The notes: a model not told the origin generated them from the sequence alone. Shown: positions 53,387 through 62,028, counted from the first letter of the stretch. The stretch: DNA of 64,000 nucleotides from Clostridia bacterium (GCA_910575725.1 CAJTFE010000025.1:1-64000), one strand, 5' to 3'. Translations and numbers: made by a program.

Positions 53387-54228
53387 AGGCTCTCCTTTCC
53401 GTTCATCAGTCCTTTTAACCGTTCCATTTTCCCCTGTGCCGTGGCTTTCCTGATGTTCTCCCCGGTGAAGAATACCGGGCAGCACATTTCAAGCAGACGG
53501 TCATAAATCCGGGCATGGGCGGTGTCCTCCGGGTTCTGCAGTTCCTCCAGCGTCAAATTCGTTGTGACTATCAGCGGCTTTTGGTTGCGGTATCGGCTGT
53601 CAACCACGTTGTAAACCTGCTCTAAGCCGTATTCCGTGCCGCGCTCCATGCCGAAATCATCAAGGATAAGCAGGGGGAAGCTGCAAAGGCGGTCTATGTA
53701 TTCGTTCCTATCCTTGTAGCTGGCGGCAAGGTCATTAAGTATCAAGGCAAAATTCGTCATGCACACGGAAATCTCACGCTCCATAAGGGCATTGGCGATA
53801 CACCCGGCAAAATAGCTCTTGCCTGTGCCTACCTTGCCCCATAACAGGTAGCCGATATTTTCTGCTTTCATATCCTCCCAATGCTCCACATAGAAACGCG
53901 CCTTATCCATTTGGGGGCATTTGCCGTTATCGTTTTCAAAAGTCCACTGGCGCATGGCGGCGTTGGAAAAGCCCCGGCGTTTCAGTTCTTTCACGGTGTC
54001 GCGGTGGTTACACTCCCGGTCGGCGGCTTCCTGTTTTTCCCGGCGTTTCCGCTGGCAGTCACATTCTTTCGGGTGGCGGTCACGTCCGAAAAGGTTCTTA
54101 CCCTCGGTGAAGTAGGCTTCTTTGGGCTGGTGGCAGCTCCCGCAATATAAAAGCCCGTTTTCCCCTGTGTAGTCCTCCGGCTCTGTTTCTGTGGCAAGCC
54201 GGATAATGGCGTTATCATAATCGCTCAT
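53383..54228 (-). CDS. DnaC/IstB-like helicase loader ATPase
   Basis: This 281-residue AAA+ ATPase has an N-terminal zinc motif (CGSCHQ ... CDCQ), Walker A GKVGTGKSY (near 138), Walker B LLILDDFGMER (near 195) and 'VTTNLTLEEL' (sensor 1). It loads a replicative helicase on DNA by analogy with DnaC. It lies next to RepA, suggesting plasmid-like replication of the excised element. AAGGAGG precedes the ATG. Coupled to tnpW downstream. Confidence 0.92.
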   Translation of the reverse strand: MSDYDNAIIRLATETEPEDYTGENGLLYCGSCHQPKEAYFTEGKNLFGRDRHPKECDCQRKRREKQEAADRECNHRDTVKELKRRGFSNAAMRQWTFENDNGKCPQMDKARFYVEHWEDMKAENIGYLLWGKVGTGKSYFAGCIANALMEREISVCMTNFALILNDLAASYKDRNEYIDRLCSFPLLILDDFGMERGTEYGLEQVYNVVDSRYRNQKPLIVTTNLTLEELQNPEDTAHARIYDRLLEMCCPVFFTGENIRKATAQGKMERLKGLMNGKESL

Positions 54229-54291
54229 AAATCGTCCTCCTTGTTCATGGTCTTTTCCACACCCTGTTTACAGGGCGTTCTATCGCTGTTA

Positions 54292-55068
54292 TCAAAGGCT
54301 CTCGCCCTCCTTGTAGGAATAATTGGGGATTCCCTTTTTCTCTGTTTCTTTTCGGTCACGCCCCGCCCACATACGGATAGCGGCGGCATGGTTGGCATAC
54401 TCTTTCCCGATAGCAGCCATATACTCGCTCAATTCCTCAATGAACCGTTCCAGCCTGTCCGGGTATTCCCCTTTCAGTTCCGCATACTCGGATTCAGAGA
54501 GAAAAAGATTTTTATATCTGCCAAAGGGTGCGGGCTGCTCCCCATTCACTCCCATTAGTTGGCTCTCTTTTAGTTTGTTTATATTTAGTTGGTTAGGGTA
54601 AAGTTTTCTTTGTGTCATAGGTAAAGTTTTCTTTGTATCTGTTGTACAGTTTTCTTTAGGACTGATATAAAGATTTTTTTGTGTCATATCCAAAGAAACC
54701 TTTACTACGTCCGGCACTTTCACATAAAGGCGGTTCGGCGCGGAGAATCCCCGGCGTTCCCTCTCCAAAAGCCCGGCAGTATCCAGTTCTTTCAGAGTGT
54801 TCTGTATGGTCATGGTGCTTTTATCCAGTATTTCCGCTATCTCGGCTATGGGATAGACAATATAAACTCTGCCCTCACCGTCCTGCCAGCCGTTTTTCTG
54901 CGAGAGGGTGGAGCGGTCTAAAAGCAGCGCATAAAGCAGCTTTGCGGTCTGTGACAAGTCCATTTTCAGCAGGAAACGGGGATAGGGAAAAAAGGGCGGC
55001 ATTGTGGTATTGGCTGTGATGTATTCGGTTATGGTTCTCACCTCCTGTCTGTGGCTTCTGTTACGCAT
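54292..55068 (-). CDS. RepA-type replication initiator
   Basis: This protein of up to 258 residues has an N-terminal RepA_N-like winged helix ('MPPFFPYPRFLLKMDLSQTA', 'YALLLDRSTLSQKNGW', 'IAEILDKSTMTIQNTLKEL') and a C-terminal part (about 190-258) like the RepA C domain. The start is uncertain: the ATG at 55068 lies upstream of a strong GGAGGTG, and the best-placed codon after that is not ATG. It probably starts replication of the circular form. It is followed by the DnaC-like gene, the usual order. Confidence 0.88.
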   Translation of the reverse strand: MRNRSHRQEVRTITEYITANTTMPPFFPYPRFLLKMDLSQTAKLLYALLLDRSTLSQKNGWQDGEGRVYIVYPIAEIAEILDKSTMTIQNTLKELDTAGLLERERRGFSAPNRLYVKVPDVVKVSLDMTQKNLYISPKENCTTDTKKTLPMTQRKLYPNQLNINKLKESQLMGVNGEQPAPFGRYKNLFLSESEYAELKGEYPDRLERFIEELSEYMAAIGKEYANHAAAIRMWAGRDRKETEKKGIPNYSYKEGESL

Positions 55069-55141
55069 TTAAAACGGCTTTTCCGGGGGTAAAGGATATA
55101 AATATCACATACCCGTTGAGCGGTAGCCGGGAAGCCTTGAT

Positions 55142-55525
55142 TTACGGGGGTTCTGTATTTTCTAAAGCGTGACATTTCCCCCTCTGTTTCCGCTTGCGCT
55201 GTGCGGCGCGGATTCTTTTCATGCGTCCGGCACAATCCGGGCAGTATTTCCCCCGGTTGGATTTTGGGAGAAACTGACCGCCGCACTCGGTACAGCGTTT
55301 CAGTTCTGCCCGGTGCAAAAGGGCGGATTCCAGTTTCCAGTCAAGGGGAAGTACGGCAGAGATAAACCAGCGGCAGAGAAGCGAATAGCTGATACTCTGC
55401 ACACATACGCAGTCGCCCCCGTCCAGCACAATGCAGTTGCCGTTATCATAATTACAGCACTCATGCACAAGGCGGCGGGCGGCTCTGTGCTGTGGGTAGT
55501 CCATGTATGGGCGTTTACCGTTCAT
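55142..55525 (-). CDS. Cysteine-rich VLP-type protein
   Basis: This 127-residue protein has 'RRLVHECCNYDNGNCIVLD', more Cys pairs and a zinc-finger-like CTECGG ... CPDC with a basic tail (RMKRIRAAQRKRKQRG). It belongs to the cysteine-rich VLP-type family of ICE proteins, of unknown role. I start at the ATG 55525 (GGGGCGGG upstream). It overlaps the end of relaxase 2 by 11 bp. Confidence 0.8.
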   Translation of the reverse strand: MNGKRPYMDYPQHRAARRLVHECCNYDNGNCIVLDGGDCVCVQSISYSLLCRWFISAVLPLDWKLESALLHRAELKRCTECGGQFLPKSNRGKYCPDCAGRMKRIRAAQRKRKQRGKCHALENTEPP

Positions 55526-57155
55526 TTTCCCGCCCCTTTCCCCGTTCCGGCTCACGGTGTAAGATTTGGTCGATATTGTTCTTTACGGTCTGCAATTCCC
55601 GGACGTTCTCTTTCTTCTCCCGGTACTCGTTGTAAAGGCTGTTCTTCTCCCTTGTAAGCTGCTCAATCTCCGCTTGTAGGGCTTTGGACGCTGGCAGCTT
55701 TTGGATTCCTTTTGCTTTAAAATACCGGGTGGCAGCTTCGGCAATCATAAACTCGCTTTCGTGCTGCTCCCGGTAGTTCTTGCGGGCTTTCTCTGTTTTC
55801 TGCGTTTTCAGCCCGTCACGGGCGGGCTTGGTCTTGATGTAAGCTAATAACTGTTTCTGCAAGTCCTTTTTCTCCCGCAAAGTGCTTTCCACGGCTTTCA
55901 GTTTCCCGGTGGTTTCATGCAAGCTCGCACTGGCGGCGGCAAGGGCGACTTCCAGTTCCTCTGGGGAAGAAAAGCCGGATTCCTCGTAAATGCTCATGGT
56001 AGCCGCCATTTGCTTTAGGTTATGCAAGGTTGCCCATTTCTCGTAGCCTTTTCCCTTGCCCTCGGCTTTCTTTGCGGCTATGTCTACCATGCGTTGTACG
56101 CCGTCCTGTTTCGGGACATTTACGGTGGCTTTTGCCCTCTCTAAGCGGCTTCTGATACTGCGGGGGTATTCCTGTTTGGGTGTGGGCTTTTCGGCGGCTC
56201 TTGCGGCGTTCTGTGCGTTTTGGGTGAGTGTTTCCAGTACAGCGGCGCAGTCAAAATCATCACCTAATTTCCGGGCGGTGATTGGCTTCGTCCTGTCCGG
56301 CGTGAGATACGATAACCTCCCCCGGCTCTCCTTGACGGTCACGCCCTGCTGTAACAGCTTCCCGAAGAAGTCCTCAAAGGAAACAGAAGAGGACAGGGCG
56401 GCACGGATCGTGCGCCGTAACTTCTCCTTGTCGGTTTCAAACTTGGTCTGTTTGGGCGGCTCTCCTGTGGCGGCATGAGAAGCGTTCTCTTTATCCAGTG
56501 CGGCTTGTCCTTTCCGCTTCGCCCAATACTCACGCTCGGTAACCCGGTTCTTGCTGCCATTGAGTAAATCAATCTGATAAAGGTTTTCCCGGTGGCACAT
56601 CTCCATGACTTCCGCTTTGAAATACTCCATAGCTGCGTCCGTGCAGCGGTGCTTGCAGCCCTCCCTTGTGTCCGCTGGTCTTTCCATGTAGGGCAATAGC
56701 GGCACTTCCGCAATCCGCAAAGAATTGATTACGATATGCACATGAATGTTGCCGCTGTGGTTATGCCCGTCCGGGTGGGTGCATACAAGGGCTTGGTGTC
56801 CGGGGAAATGCTCTTTACAAAACTGCTCGCCTAACTGTTGCGCCCGGTCTACGGTCAAGCCGTTGTCCTGTGTGTCACGGGGGTCAAAGCTGATAATATA
56901 GTGATGGCTCTTTACGTCCTCCCGCTTCTGGTTCTTGCCGTATTTCAGATTGGAGCGCATACACGCTATGGCGAAATCTTCCTCACCGCAATTCAGAGAG
57001 GAAATGAGATAACCTGTCCTCGGAATAATCTGCCCGTTTTCATCAAGCGTTGGCTTCATGGTAAACTCGTCATGCTCAAAGGTTAGGTACTGTTCAGCCG
57101 CCCCATAATCGGCATTTTTAGAGCTGATATGTTTGAACGTTGCCAATAGCTTCAC
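55515..57155 (-). CDS. Tn1549-type relaxase 2
   Basis: This relaxase of about 546 residues has FKHISSKNADYGAAEQYL at the N-terminus, 'SHHYIISFDPRDT', the histidine triad in HPDGHNHSGNIHVHIV (near 128-141) and a long helical C-terminus (about 340-546). It nicks the second oriT and leads the strand out. Start is either the GTG at 57155 or, better placed after AGGTG, the TTG at 57146. It overlaps mobC 2. Motifs and length match MOBP relaxases of Tn1549-like elements, unlike relaxase 1. Confidence 0.9.
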   Translation of the reverse strand: MKLLATFKHISSKNADYGAAEQYLTFEHDEFTMKPTLDENGQIIPRTGYLISSLNCGEEDFAIACMRSNLKYGKNQKREDVKSHHYIISFDPRDTQDNGLTVDRAQQLGEQFCKEHFPGHQALVCTHPDGHNHSGNIHVHIVINSLRIAEVPLLPYMERPADTREGCKHRCTDAAMEYFKAEVMEMCHRENLYQIDLLNGSKNRVTEREYWAKRKGQAALDKENASHAATGEPPKQTKFETDKEKLRRTIRAALSSSVSFEDFFGKLLQQGVTVKESRGRLSYLTPDRTKPITARKLGDDFDCAAVLETLTQNAQNAARAAEKPTPKQEYPRSIRSRLERAKATVNVPKQDGVQRMVDIAAKKAEGKGKGYEKWATLHNLKQMAATMSIYEESGFSSPEELEVALAAASASLHETTGKLKAVESTLREKKDLQKQLLAYIKTKPARDGLKTQKTEKARKNYREQHESEFMIAEAATRYFKAKGIQKLPASKALQAEIEQLTREKNSLYNEYREKKENVRELQTVKNNIDQILHREPERGKGRENER

Positions 57156-57513
57156 CTACTTTCTGCAAGACTTCAAACTTCAAGGCGGCAAGTTCCGCTA
57201 TGGCGACTCGTACCTCTTGGGAGAGGGCGTTATAAGGTGCGCCGTACTCATTCAGACAGCGGGCAATCTGATTCAAGTTGCCGCCGATTTTCCCGTACTC
57301 GGCGGTTAGCTTCCCAACGGCAGACAGCAGTTCATCATTGACCGGGGAAACGGTGATAACCGGGCGTATGCTTGACTTGGTAAGGGCTTGCCGGATATAT
57401 TCAGACTGGCTCATTTTGCAGAGGGTGACACGCTCGGAAAACTCGGCGTATTCTTCCTCGGTCAAGCGTGTCTTGATTACTCGGCGGCGGTGGGGCGTGT
57501 TATATTTTTTCAT
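57118..57513 (-). CDS. mobC: MobC-like relaxosome protein 2
   Basis: This 131-residue protein has a basic start (MKKYNTPHRRRVIKTRL), 'CKMSQSEYIRQALTKSS' and 'YGKIGGNLNQIARCLNEYG', the MobC hallmark. The ATG at 57513 has GAAAGGAGG upstream. It precedes relaxase 2 with an overlap of 38 bp. It should bind the second candidate oriT, directly upstream. Confidence 0.9.
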   Translation of the reverse strand: MKKYNTPHRRRVIKTRLTEEEYAEFSERVTLCKMSQSEYIRQALTKSSIRPVITVSPVNDELLSAVGKLTAEYGKIGGNLNQIARCLNEYGAPYNALSQEVRVAIAELAALKFEVLQKVGEAIGNVQTYQL

Positions 57514-57549
57514 GGCTGTGAACCTCCTTTCGTGGGTGGATTTTTTCAA

Positions 57550-57593
57550 GCGGCGCAAGCCGCAAAAAGGCGGGCTTGGGGTGGCAACCCCAA
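57550..57593 (-). other. Candidate oriT of mobilization module 2
   Basis: Two perfect inverted repeats lie directly upstream of mobC 2: GCGGC/GCCGC (57550-57554, 57559-57563) and TTGGGGT/ACCCCAA (57576-57582, 57587-57593). Position and dyads suggest oriT. The nick site is not assigned. Confidence 0.5.
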
Positions 57594-57783
57594 CAAGATT
57601 CCCGCAGGACAAAATGAGCCGGTAGGCGAAATTTGGTACTGTGGTAGAATCTTGCTCTTAGAAAGTGACGGATTCCGCTGTGCTGGCTTTCGCCATTTTC
57701 CCCCGGCTTGCGTGGCGTGGATTGCGCCAACTTTGCGGGGGTATTTTCTCCCGCTGTAAAGCCGGGTATAGACAAAACGGGCG

Positions 57784-57822
57784 TAAAAAAACAGGAAACC
57801 TTATTCCCCGATTTCCTGTTTC
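57784..57822 (-). terminator. Strong terminator after winged-helix gene
   Basis: The minus-strand stem AAACAGGAAA/TTTCCTGTTT with a 12-nt loop is followed by a T-run. It ends the 58.9-57.8 kb regulatory operon and separates it from mob module 2. Confidence 0.8.
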
Positions 57823-57855
57823 GTATCTTCGCCAATAGCGGCGGTTATCCTGTTG

Positions 57856-58284
57856 TTATTCCCCGGAAACAAACTTGTAGCCTATGCCTAAAACGGTCTT
57901 TATGTAGGTGGGGCGGCGGCTGTCCGGCTCTATCTTTTTCCGTAGATTGCATATCACATTTGTAACGCTTGACTGGCAGCTTTCGCTCCCCATGCTCCAC
58001 ACGGCTTCAAAGATTTGCGCCTTTGTGAATACCCTCCCCGGACTGGCGGCAAGGTAGCAGAGTGCGCCGTATTCTAAACGGGTGAGGTAAATGTCCGTAC
58101 CGTCTTTTAATACCCGGCGTTGGTGTAGTCTGATTTCTAATCCCGGAAAAGTAAGTGCCGGGGAATGGGGCGGCTGTATAGCTTCCAGCGGTATCATATC
58201 CGCAAGGGCGGCTATGGCTTTCTCAACCGCTTTTTCTTCGGTGTCGCTGAATGTAAGCATGACTATCTTCCCGACAAATACCAC
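57856..58284 (-). CDS. Orphan OmpR-type winged-helix protein 2
   Basis: This 142-residue protein has a C-terminal PhoB/OmpR winged helix (about 60-142: 'LTRLEYGALCYLAASPGRV', 'SSVTNVICNLRKKIEP', 'IKTVLGIGYKF'). The N-terminus is too short for a receiver. The ATG may be at 58284 or a few codons later (MLTFSDTEEK). It follows the sigma/Orf8-like genes and is the counterpart of the orphan at 7613-8074. It is a probable regulator of ICE genes without phosphorylation control. Confidence 0.78.
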   Translation of the reverse strand: MVFVGKIVMLTFSDTEEKAVEKAIAALADMIPLEAIQPPHSPALTFPGLEIRLHQRRVLKDGTDIYLTRLEYGALCYLAASPGRVFTKAQIFEAVWSMGSESCQSSVTNVICNLRKKIEPDSRRPTYIKTVLGIGYKFVSGE

Positions 58285-58304
58285 CTCCCATTATACTTTC
58301 CTTT

Positions 58305-58505
58305 TCAGTCAAAGCGGAACTGGAACAGGGCAGTAATAAGCCGCTGTTTTATGCTGTCCTCGGTGTCTGTGTTGACGTGTCCGTTTTCAAGGGCTGCAAG
58401 CCGGATTCGCCTGCTGTAATGCCGTAAAACCTCGTCCACGGCTTCCGGGTCGCCGCTGGTCGCCCGGACAATCGTTTCATACGGTATGAGTTTAGGATTC
58501 CCCAC
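58305..58505 (-). CDS. Tn916 Orf8-like HTH protein 2
   Basis: This 66-residue protein starts at GTG 58505 (MGNPKLIPYETIVRATSGDP) with GGAGGTG nine bp before it. 'EAVDEVLRHYSRRI' and 'DTEDSIKQRLITALFQFRF' match the Orf8-like protein at 5185-5433. It overlaps the sigma-like gene by 14 bp, repeating the orf7-orf8 arrangement. Role as in the other copy. Confidence 0.82.
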   Translation of the reverse strand: MGNPKLIPYETIVRATSGDPEAVDEVLRHYSRRIRLAALENGHVNTDTEDSIKQRLITALFQFRFD

Positions 58506-58935
58506 GCAAAAGCACCTCCATTTCCTCCTGCAACATCTGCAAGGCACTGTGTATGTAATGCCATGCCGTACTTTTACAATGCCCGTATAAATCCCCTATT
58601 TCCTGCTGTGTGTAATTCCCGAAAAAGTAAAGGTAAATGATTTCCCTCTTTTTCTCCGGCAAAGATAACAGGGCTGCAGCAAGCTCGCCGTTGGTGAGTA
58701 TGATTGTCTGACCGCAGATTGTAACGGGGTATTGTTCGTAAGGTGATTTGAGATATTCGTCTGATGTGCTTAGAGGGTAGAACTTTTCTTCTGTGAGGTA
58801 TTCAAAGGATATTTCTCTTTGCCGCCGCCTGTTCCTGTCACGCCATGCGTTGATAGCGGCATAGCGTATGACGACTTTGCAGAAACCGTTGAAAGAATAC
58901 ATGATGTGTTCCTTGTATGCTTCTGTGCAATCCAT
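58492..58935 (-). CDS. Sigma-70-like factor 2
   Basis: This 147-residue protein has a region 2-like start ('YSFNGFCKVVIRYAAINAWR') and a region 4 helix-turn-helix ('LPEKKREIIYLYFFGNYTQQ', 'CKSTAWHYIHSALQML'). AGGGGGAAA precedes the ATG. It is a second, diverged Orf7-like regulator, probably serving the right-hand element. It is coupled to the Orf8-like gene. Confidence 0.85.
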   Translation of the reverse strand: MDCTEAYKEHIMYSFNGFCKVVIRYAAINAWRDRNRRRQREISFEYLTEEKFYPLSTSDEYLKSPYEQYPVTICGQTIILTNGELAAALLSLPEKKREIIYLYFFGNYTQQEIGDLYGHCKSTAWHYIHSALQMLQEEMEVLLRGES

Positions 58936-58999
58936 AGAAATTTCCCCCTTTCTCCCACATGGGGGTGTTGCTTGGTTTATAGTTGTATTTATAGTTTAG

Positions 59000-59029
59000 A
59001 AGGGCGGCAGTATTTTAACTATCGCCCTT
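59000..59029. terminator. Terminator after vanZ-like gene
   Basis: A perfect stem AAGGGCG/CGCCCTT (59000-59006, 59023-59029) with A/T-rich flanks lies between the vanZ-like gene and the sigma operon. Confidence 0.6.
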
Positions 59030-59080
59030 TAACTATCCGTACATGATATAACTGCAAAGCTTATTTGCTATATATCTAAA

Positions 59081-60013
59081 TTATTCAATCCATTCAGTAA
59101 TCACTATAAACTTAATATTTTTTTCATCATCACTCCAAATTCTCACATTATTATTTCTATCAAATTTGTACTTTGTTTGTGAAATAAAATCATTATAATC
59201 AATCTTTTCATATTTTTGATATTCACCTATAATTGCACTGAAAAAATATTCCATTCTATCGTAGCAAATAAATATTTCGCAATCTTCTGTAATCTTGAAC
59301 GCCTCTATTTCCCTTATATCATTTGCGCTTTTAACACTTTTTTCCACTTCTAATATGCAATTATCTAACTCGACATATCTACCTGTGGTGGTAGCTGGCG
59401 TGTCAATAAATATTTCTACAAGTTCTGAGTTCTCAATATTGATATCATATTTGTAAAGTATAAATAAATCTGTTTGGTAAACAAGCAAATATCCAAATAC
59501 ACTTGCTCCTAAAATAGCCGTTATAAGCGTCATAGCAATAAGAAAATGCGTATATGACTTGAATAGTTTTCTTATTTTATCTGATACAAAATATCCAATA
59601 TATGCACCTAATACATTAAATATCAAGTCATCAACATCTGTACTCCCAAGCGCAAAAAGGAGTTGCGTAATTTCAATTAACAGGCTGAATATAATAGCGG
59701 CACATAAAACCCCTTTACGTTTTTTGTTAGAGATAATTGGAAAAAGTATTCCAAATGGAATAAATAAAACGATATTTCCTACTACATTTTCAATGATTCG
59801 TCCTATAGAGGTGTTTGAAACAGCCATATCATAAATTGATTTAAAGGGAATGATACTGATTGTCCTTTCACTTGCACCTATAGCAGAAAATAAGTTGTTT
59901 AATGTTACCTGTTTGAAAAAGGTTATGCGAAGCAGAAAGATAACATATATAATAAAAAATACCCACTGACAGCCACGCAAAATTTTTTCATGGTTCTTAT
60001 TTTGATTGTCCAT
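59081..60013 (-). CDS. VanZ-family membrane protein
   Basis: This 310-residue protein has a VanZ-like N-terminal half with four to five membrane helices (about 15-165: 'WVFFIIYVIFLLRITFF', 'IGRIIENVVGNIVLFIPFGI', 'SLLIEITQLLFALGSTDVDD', the last containing the VanZ EITQ...DVDD signature). A further helix (about 165-190) and a unique C-terminal soluble domain (about 195-310) follow. VanZ lowers sensitivity to teicoplanin-like glycopeptides by an unclear mechanism. The ATG at 60013 has GGAGGAATT upstream. It lies downstream of a VanS/VanR-like pair, with no vanHAX. Confidence 0.87.
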   Translation of the reverse strand: MDNQNKNHEKILRGCQWVFFIIYVIFLLRITFFKQVTLNNLFSAIGASERTISIIPFKSIYDMAVSNTSIGRIIENVVGNIVLFIPFGILFPIISNKKRKGVLCAAIIFSLLIEITQLLFALGSTDVDDLIFNVLGAYIGYFVSDKIRKLFKSYTHFLIAMTLITAILGASVFGYLLVYQTDLFILYKYDINIENSELVEIFIDTPATTTGRYVELDNCILEVEKSVKSANDIREIEAFKITEDCEIFICYDRMEYFFSAIIGEYQKYEKIDYNDFISQTKYKFDRNNNVRIWSDDEKNIKFIVITEWIE

Positions 60014-60031
60014 AGCAATTCCTCCAAAAAT

Positions 60032-60079
60032 AAAACTCACTCTACTGGGGGATTATTATACCCTGTTGAAGTGAGTTTT
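60032..60079 (-). terminator. Hairpin between kinase and vanZ-like gene
   Basis: A perfect 10-bp stem AAAACTCACT/AGTGAGTTTT (60032-60041, 60070-60079) is followed on the minus strand by TATTTTT. It sits 19 bp before the vanZ-like start. The loop holds TATAAT (60055-60060), so it may be attenuator, promoter or both. Confidence 0.65.
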
Positions 60080-60115
60080 TGATTCTTTATTTCTTTTTGA
60101 TTTCTTATTTTTTTC

Positions 60116-61222
60116 TTATCGCTGCTTTTCCGCAACAGGCAGCTTGACTTCAAACACTGTTATTTCATCATCACTCATAGCATATATGCTTCCATTGTGT
60201 ATTCTTACAATTTCCTTTGCGATTGCCAAGCCAAGCCCTGTTCCGCTTTCTTCTGATTCCCCATATTCTTTGGAACGGTAAAATTTATCAAAAATATGCC
60301 CCAATTCATCAGCAGGTATTGTTTTGCCGTAATTCTTAATGGAAACCGTTATATAAGATAAAGTTTGGCTGGCATAAATCTCAATCGAACTTTTCGGATA
60401 ACTGTAATTTATAGCATTTTTCAGAAGATTATTGAATACTCTTGCAATCTTTTCTGAATCCCCTGTTATAAACAGTCCTTCCCCTAACTTTAAATCAATA
60501 TGCAGCTCTTTGGGTTTAAGCAACGGGTAAAATTCATCTGCTAACTGTTCTATTAAAAAACATATGTCTATTTCCCGTTTCACCAAAGTTTTGTCTGATA
60601 AACTATATCTTGTTATATCAAAAAAATCGTCTATCAATTTTTCAAATTGTATAGCCTTGCGAAAAGCAACTTTTGTATATTTTTCCCGTTGTATAGCTGG
60701 CATATCCGGCGCTTCACACAAAAGGCTCAAATAACCTACCACGGAAGCAAGCGGGGTTCTAATGTCATGTGCAAGATAAGTAAGCGTATCTGATTTTTTC
60801 TGTGCTTCAATTTCCAGCAAATGTTGTTGCTCACGATTCTGCATTTTTATAAGATTAAGCCAATTTTGCAAATCAGAAAATTCTAAAGGGAGTTCTATGT
60901 TATCCGCTGAATTATCAACAACATACTCCAAAGAATCCAATACTTTTAATATTTTCTTTGATGAACTTCTTTCTATTGCAATCCACATAAATAACTCTGA
61001 TATGAGAAAACCAAATACAATAATCGATGGCTCATAATCATGTACAAAACACGCAAAATCGTATCCTGCTACTTTTTCTACGAAAACATAAAAATTGTTG
61101 TTGCCTACACTTTCAATTACTAAACAAACAGCCAAAAGGACAAAGAACACAATAAATGCACCTATAAAATGCCTAAGCAATAATAGCTTTCTATATTTCT
61201 TTGAAAATTTGTTACTCAACAA
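60116..61222 (-). CDS. VanS-like sensor histidine kinase
   Basis: This 368-residue kinase has two membrane helices (about 15-38 and 65-85), a short outside loop, a dimerization helix with LAHDIRTPLAS (His near 155), an N box NNLLKNAINYS and a G box GTGLGLAI. It matches VanS-type kinases in length and layout. It overlaps the regulator gene by 11 bp. It probably senses a wall-active agent and signals to the regulator at 61212-61904. Confidence 0.88.
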   Translation of the reverse strand: MLSNKFSKKYRKLLLLRHFIGAFIVFFVLLAVCLVIESVGNNNFYVFVEKVAGYDFACFVHDYEPSIIVFGFLISELFMWIAIERSSSKKILKVLDSLEYVVDNSADNIELPLEFSDLQNWLNLIKMQNREQQHLLEIEAQKKSDTLTYLAHDIRTPLASVVGYLSLLCEAPDMPAIQREKYTKVAFRKAIQFEKLIDDFFDITRYSLSDKTLVKREIDICFLIEQLADEFYPLLKPKELHIDLKLGEGLFITGDSEKIARVFNNLLKNAINYSYPKSSIEIYASQTLSYITVSIKNYGKTIPADELGHIFDKFYRSKEYGESEESGTGLGLAIAKEIVRIHNGSIYAMSDDEITVFEVKLPVAEKQR

Positions 61223-61904
61223 TATATCCTACCCCCCATATTGTTTTAATGAATTTCGGCTTTTCACCAATATCACTCAATTTTTCTCGGATATGTCTGA
61301 TTTGAACCATTACCGTATTTCTGCTGTTCTTAAAATACTTTTCTCCCCATACAATCTGAAATAGTTCATCAGCACTATATACCTTTCCCCTGTTTTTACA
61401 TAAAAGCCATAATATTGAAAATTCTGTGGGGGTTAGTTTAATCTGTTCCCCGTTCAATCTACATTCATGCGAAGTTTTATTTAACAGAAGCCCGGCTATT
61501 GTAACCATTTCATTTGAGCCAATTTTTTTACCGTCATAATCATGTACCCTCCGTAGATGCGCCTTAACTCTTGCCACAAGTTCAATCGGAAGAAATGGTT
61601 TTGTAACATAGTCGTCTGCCCCCAAGGATAAACCTGTAACTTTATCTGTTCCCTCTGTTTTAGATGTAAGCAATATAATGGGATAGGTATATTTCTTCCG
61701 TATTTCTCTGCATAAAGTAAAGCCATTTCCGTCTGGCAGCATTATATCTATAATTGCCAAGTCAAAACATTCACTGTCTATCACTGAAAATGCGTCTTGA
61801 AATGTGTAATATTTAAAACACTGAAATTGTTCATTTTGCAAGAATACCTCAATCAAATCAGCAATTTCTTGTTCATCGTCCACTAACAATATTTTACCGC
61901 TCAT
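61212..61904 (-). CDS. VanR-like response regulator
   Basis: This 230-residue OmpR-family regulator has a receiver (about 1-118: DDEQE near 9, phosphoacceptor Asp in AIIDIMLPDG, LLTSKTEG, DYVTKPF) and a winged helix (about 130-230: 'LTPTEFSILWLLCKNRG', 'MVQIRHIREKLSD', 'KTIWGVGYIVE'). First gene of the VanR/VanS/VanZ-like operon, transcribed from a good promoter. The ATG has GGAAATGAGG upstream. Confidence 0.9.
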   Translation of the reverse strand: MSGKILLVDDEQEIADLIEVFLQNEQFQCFKYYTFQDAFSVIDSECFDLAIIDIMLPDGNGFTLCREIRKKYTYPIILLTSKTEGTDKVTGLSLGADDYVTKPFLPIELVARVKAHLRRVHDYDGKKIGSNEMVTIAGLLLNKTSHECRLNGEQIKLTPTEFSILWLLCKNRGKVYSADELFQIVWGEKYFKNSRNTVMVQIRHIREKLSDIGEKPKFIKTIWGVGYIVE

Positions 61905-61949
61905 TGTTTTTCCTCATTTCCTTTTACTTAGTGGTATTCTATGGGTATT

Positions 61950-61978
61950 ATTATACTGTGTTTATATAGATTTTTCAA
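61950..61978 (-). promoter_or_regulatory. Promoter of VanR/VanS-like operon
   Basis: On the minus strand TTGAAA (61973-61978) and TATAAT (61950-61955) have a 17-bp spacer, about 45 bp upstream of the regulator start. Confidence 0.7.
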
Positions 61979-62028
61979 TTATACAGAAATAATGAGTGGG
62001 ATTCCGTAGTAGTCGGCATTCGTGGGAA

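Noticed and set aside
59081-61904. A vancomycin-resistance (van) cluster
   Set aside because: VanR-, VanS- and VanZ-like genes are present, but no vanH, ligase or vanX gene is in the window, so the dipeptide change needed for classic resistance is not encoded here.
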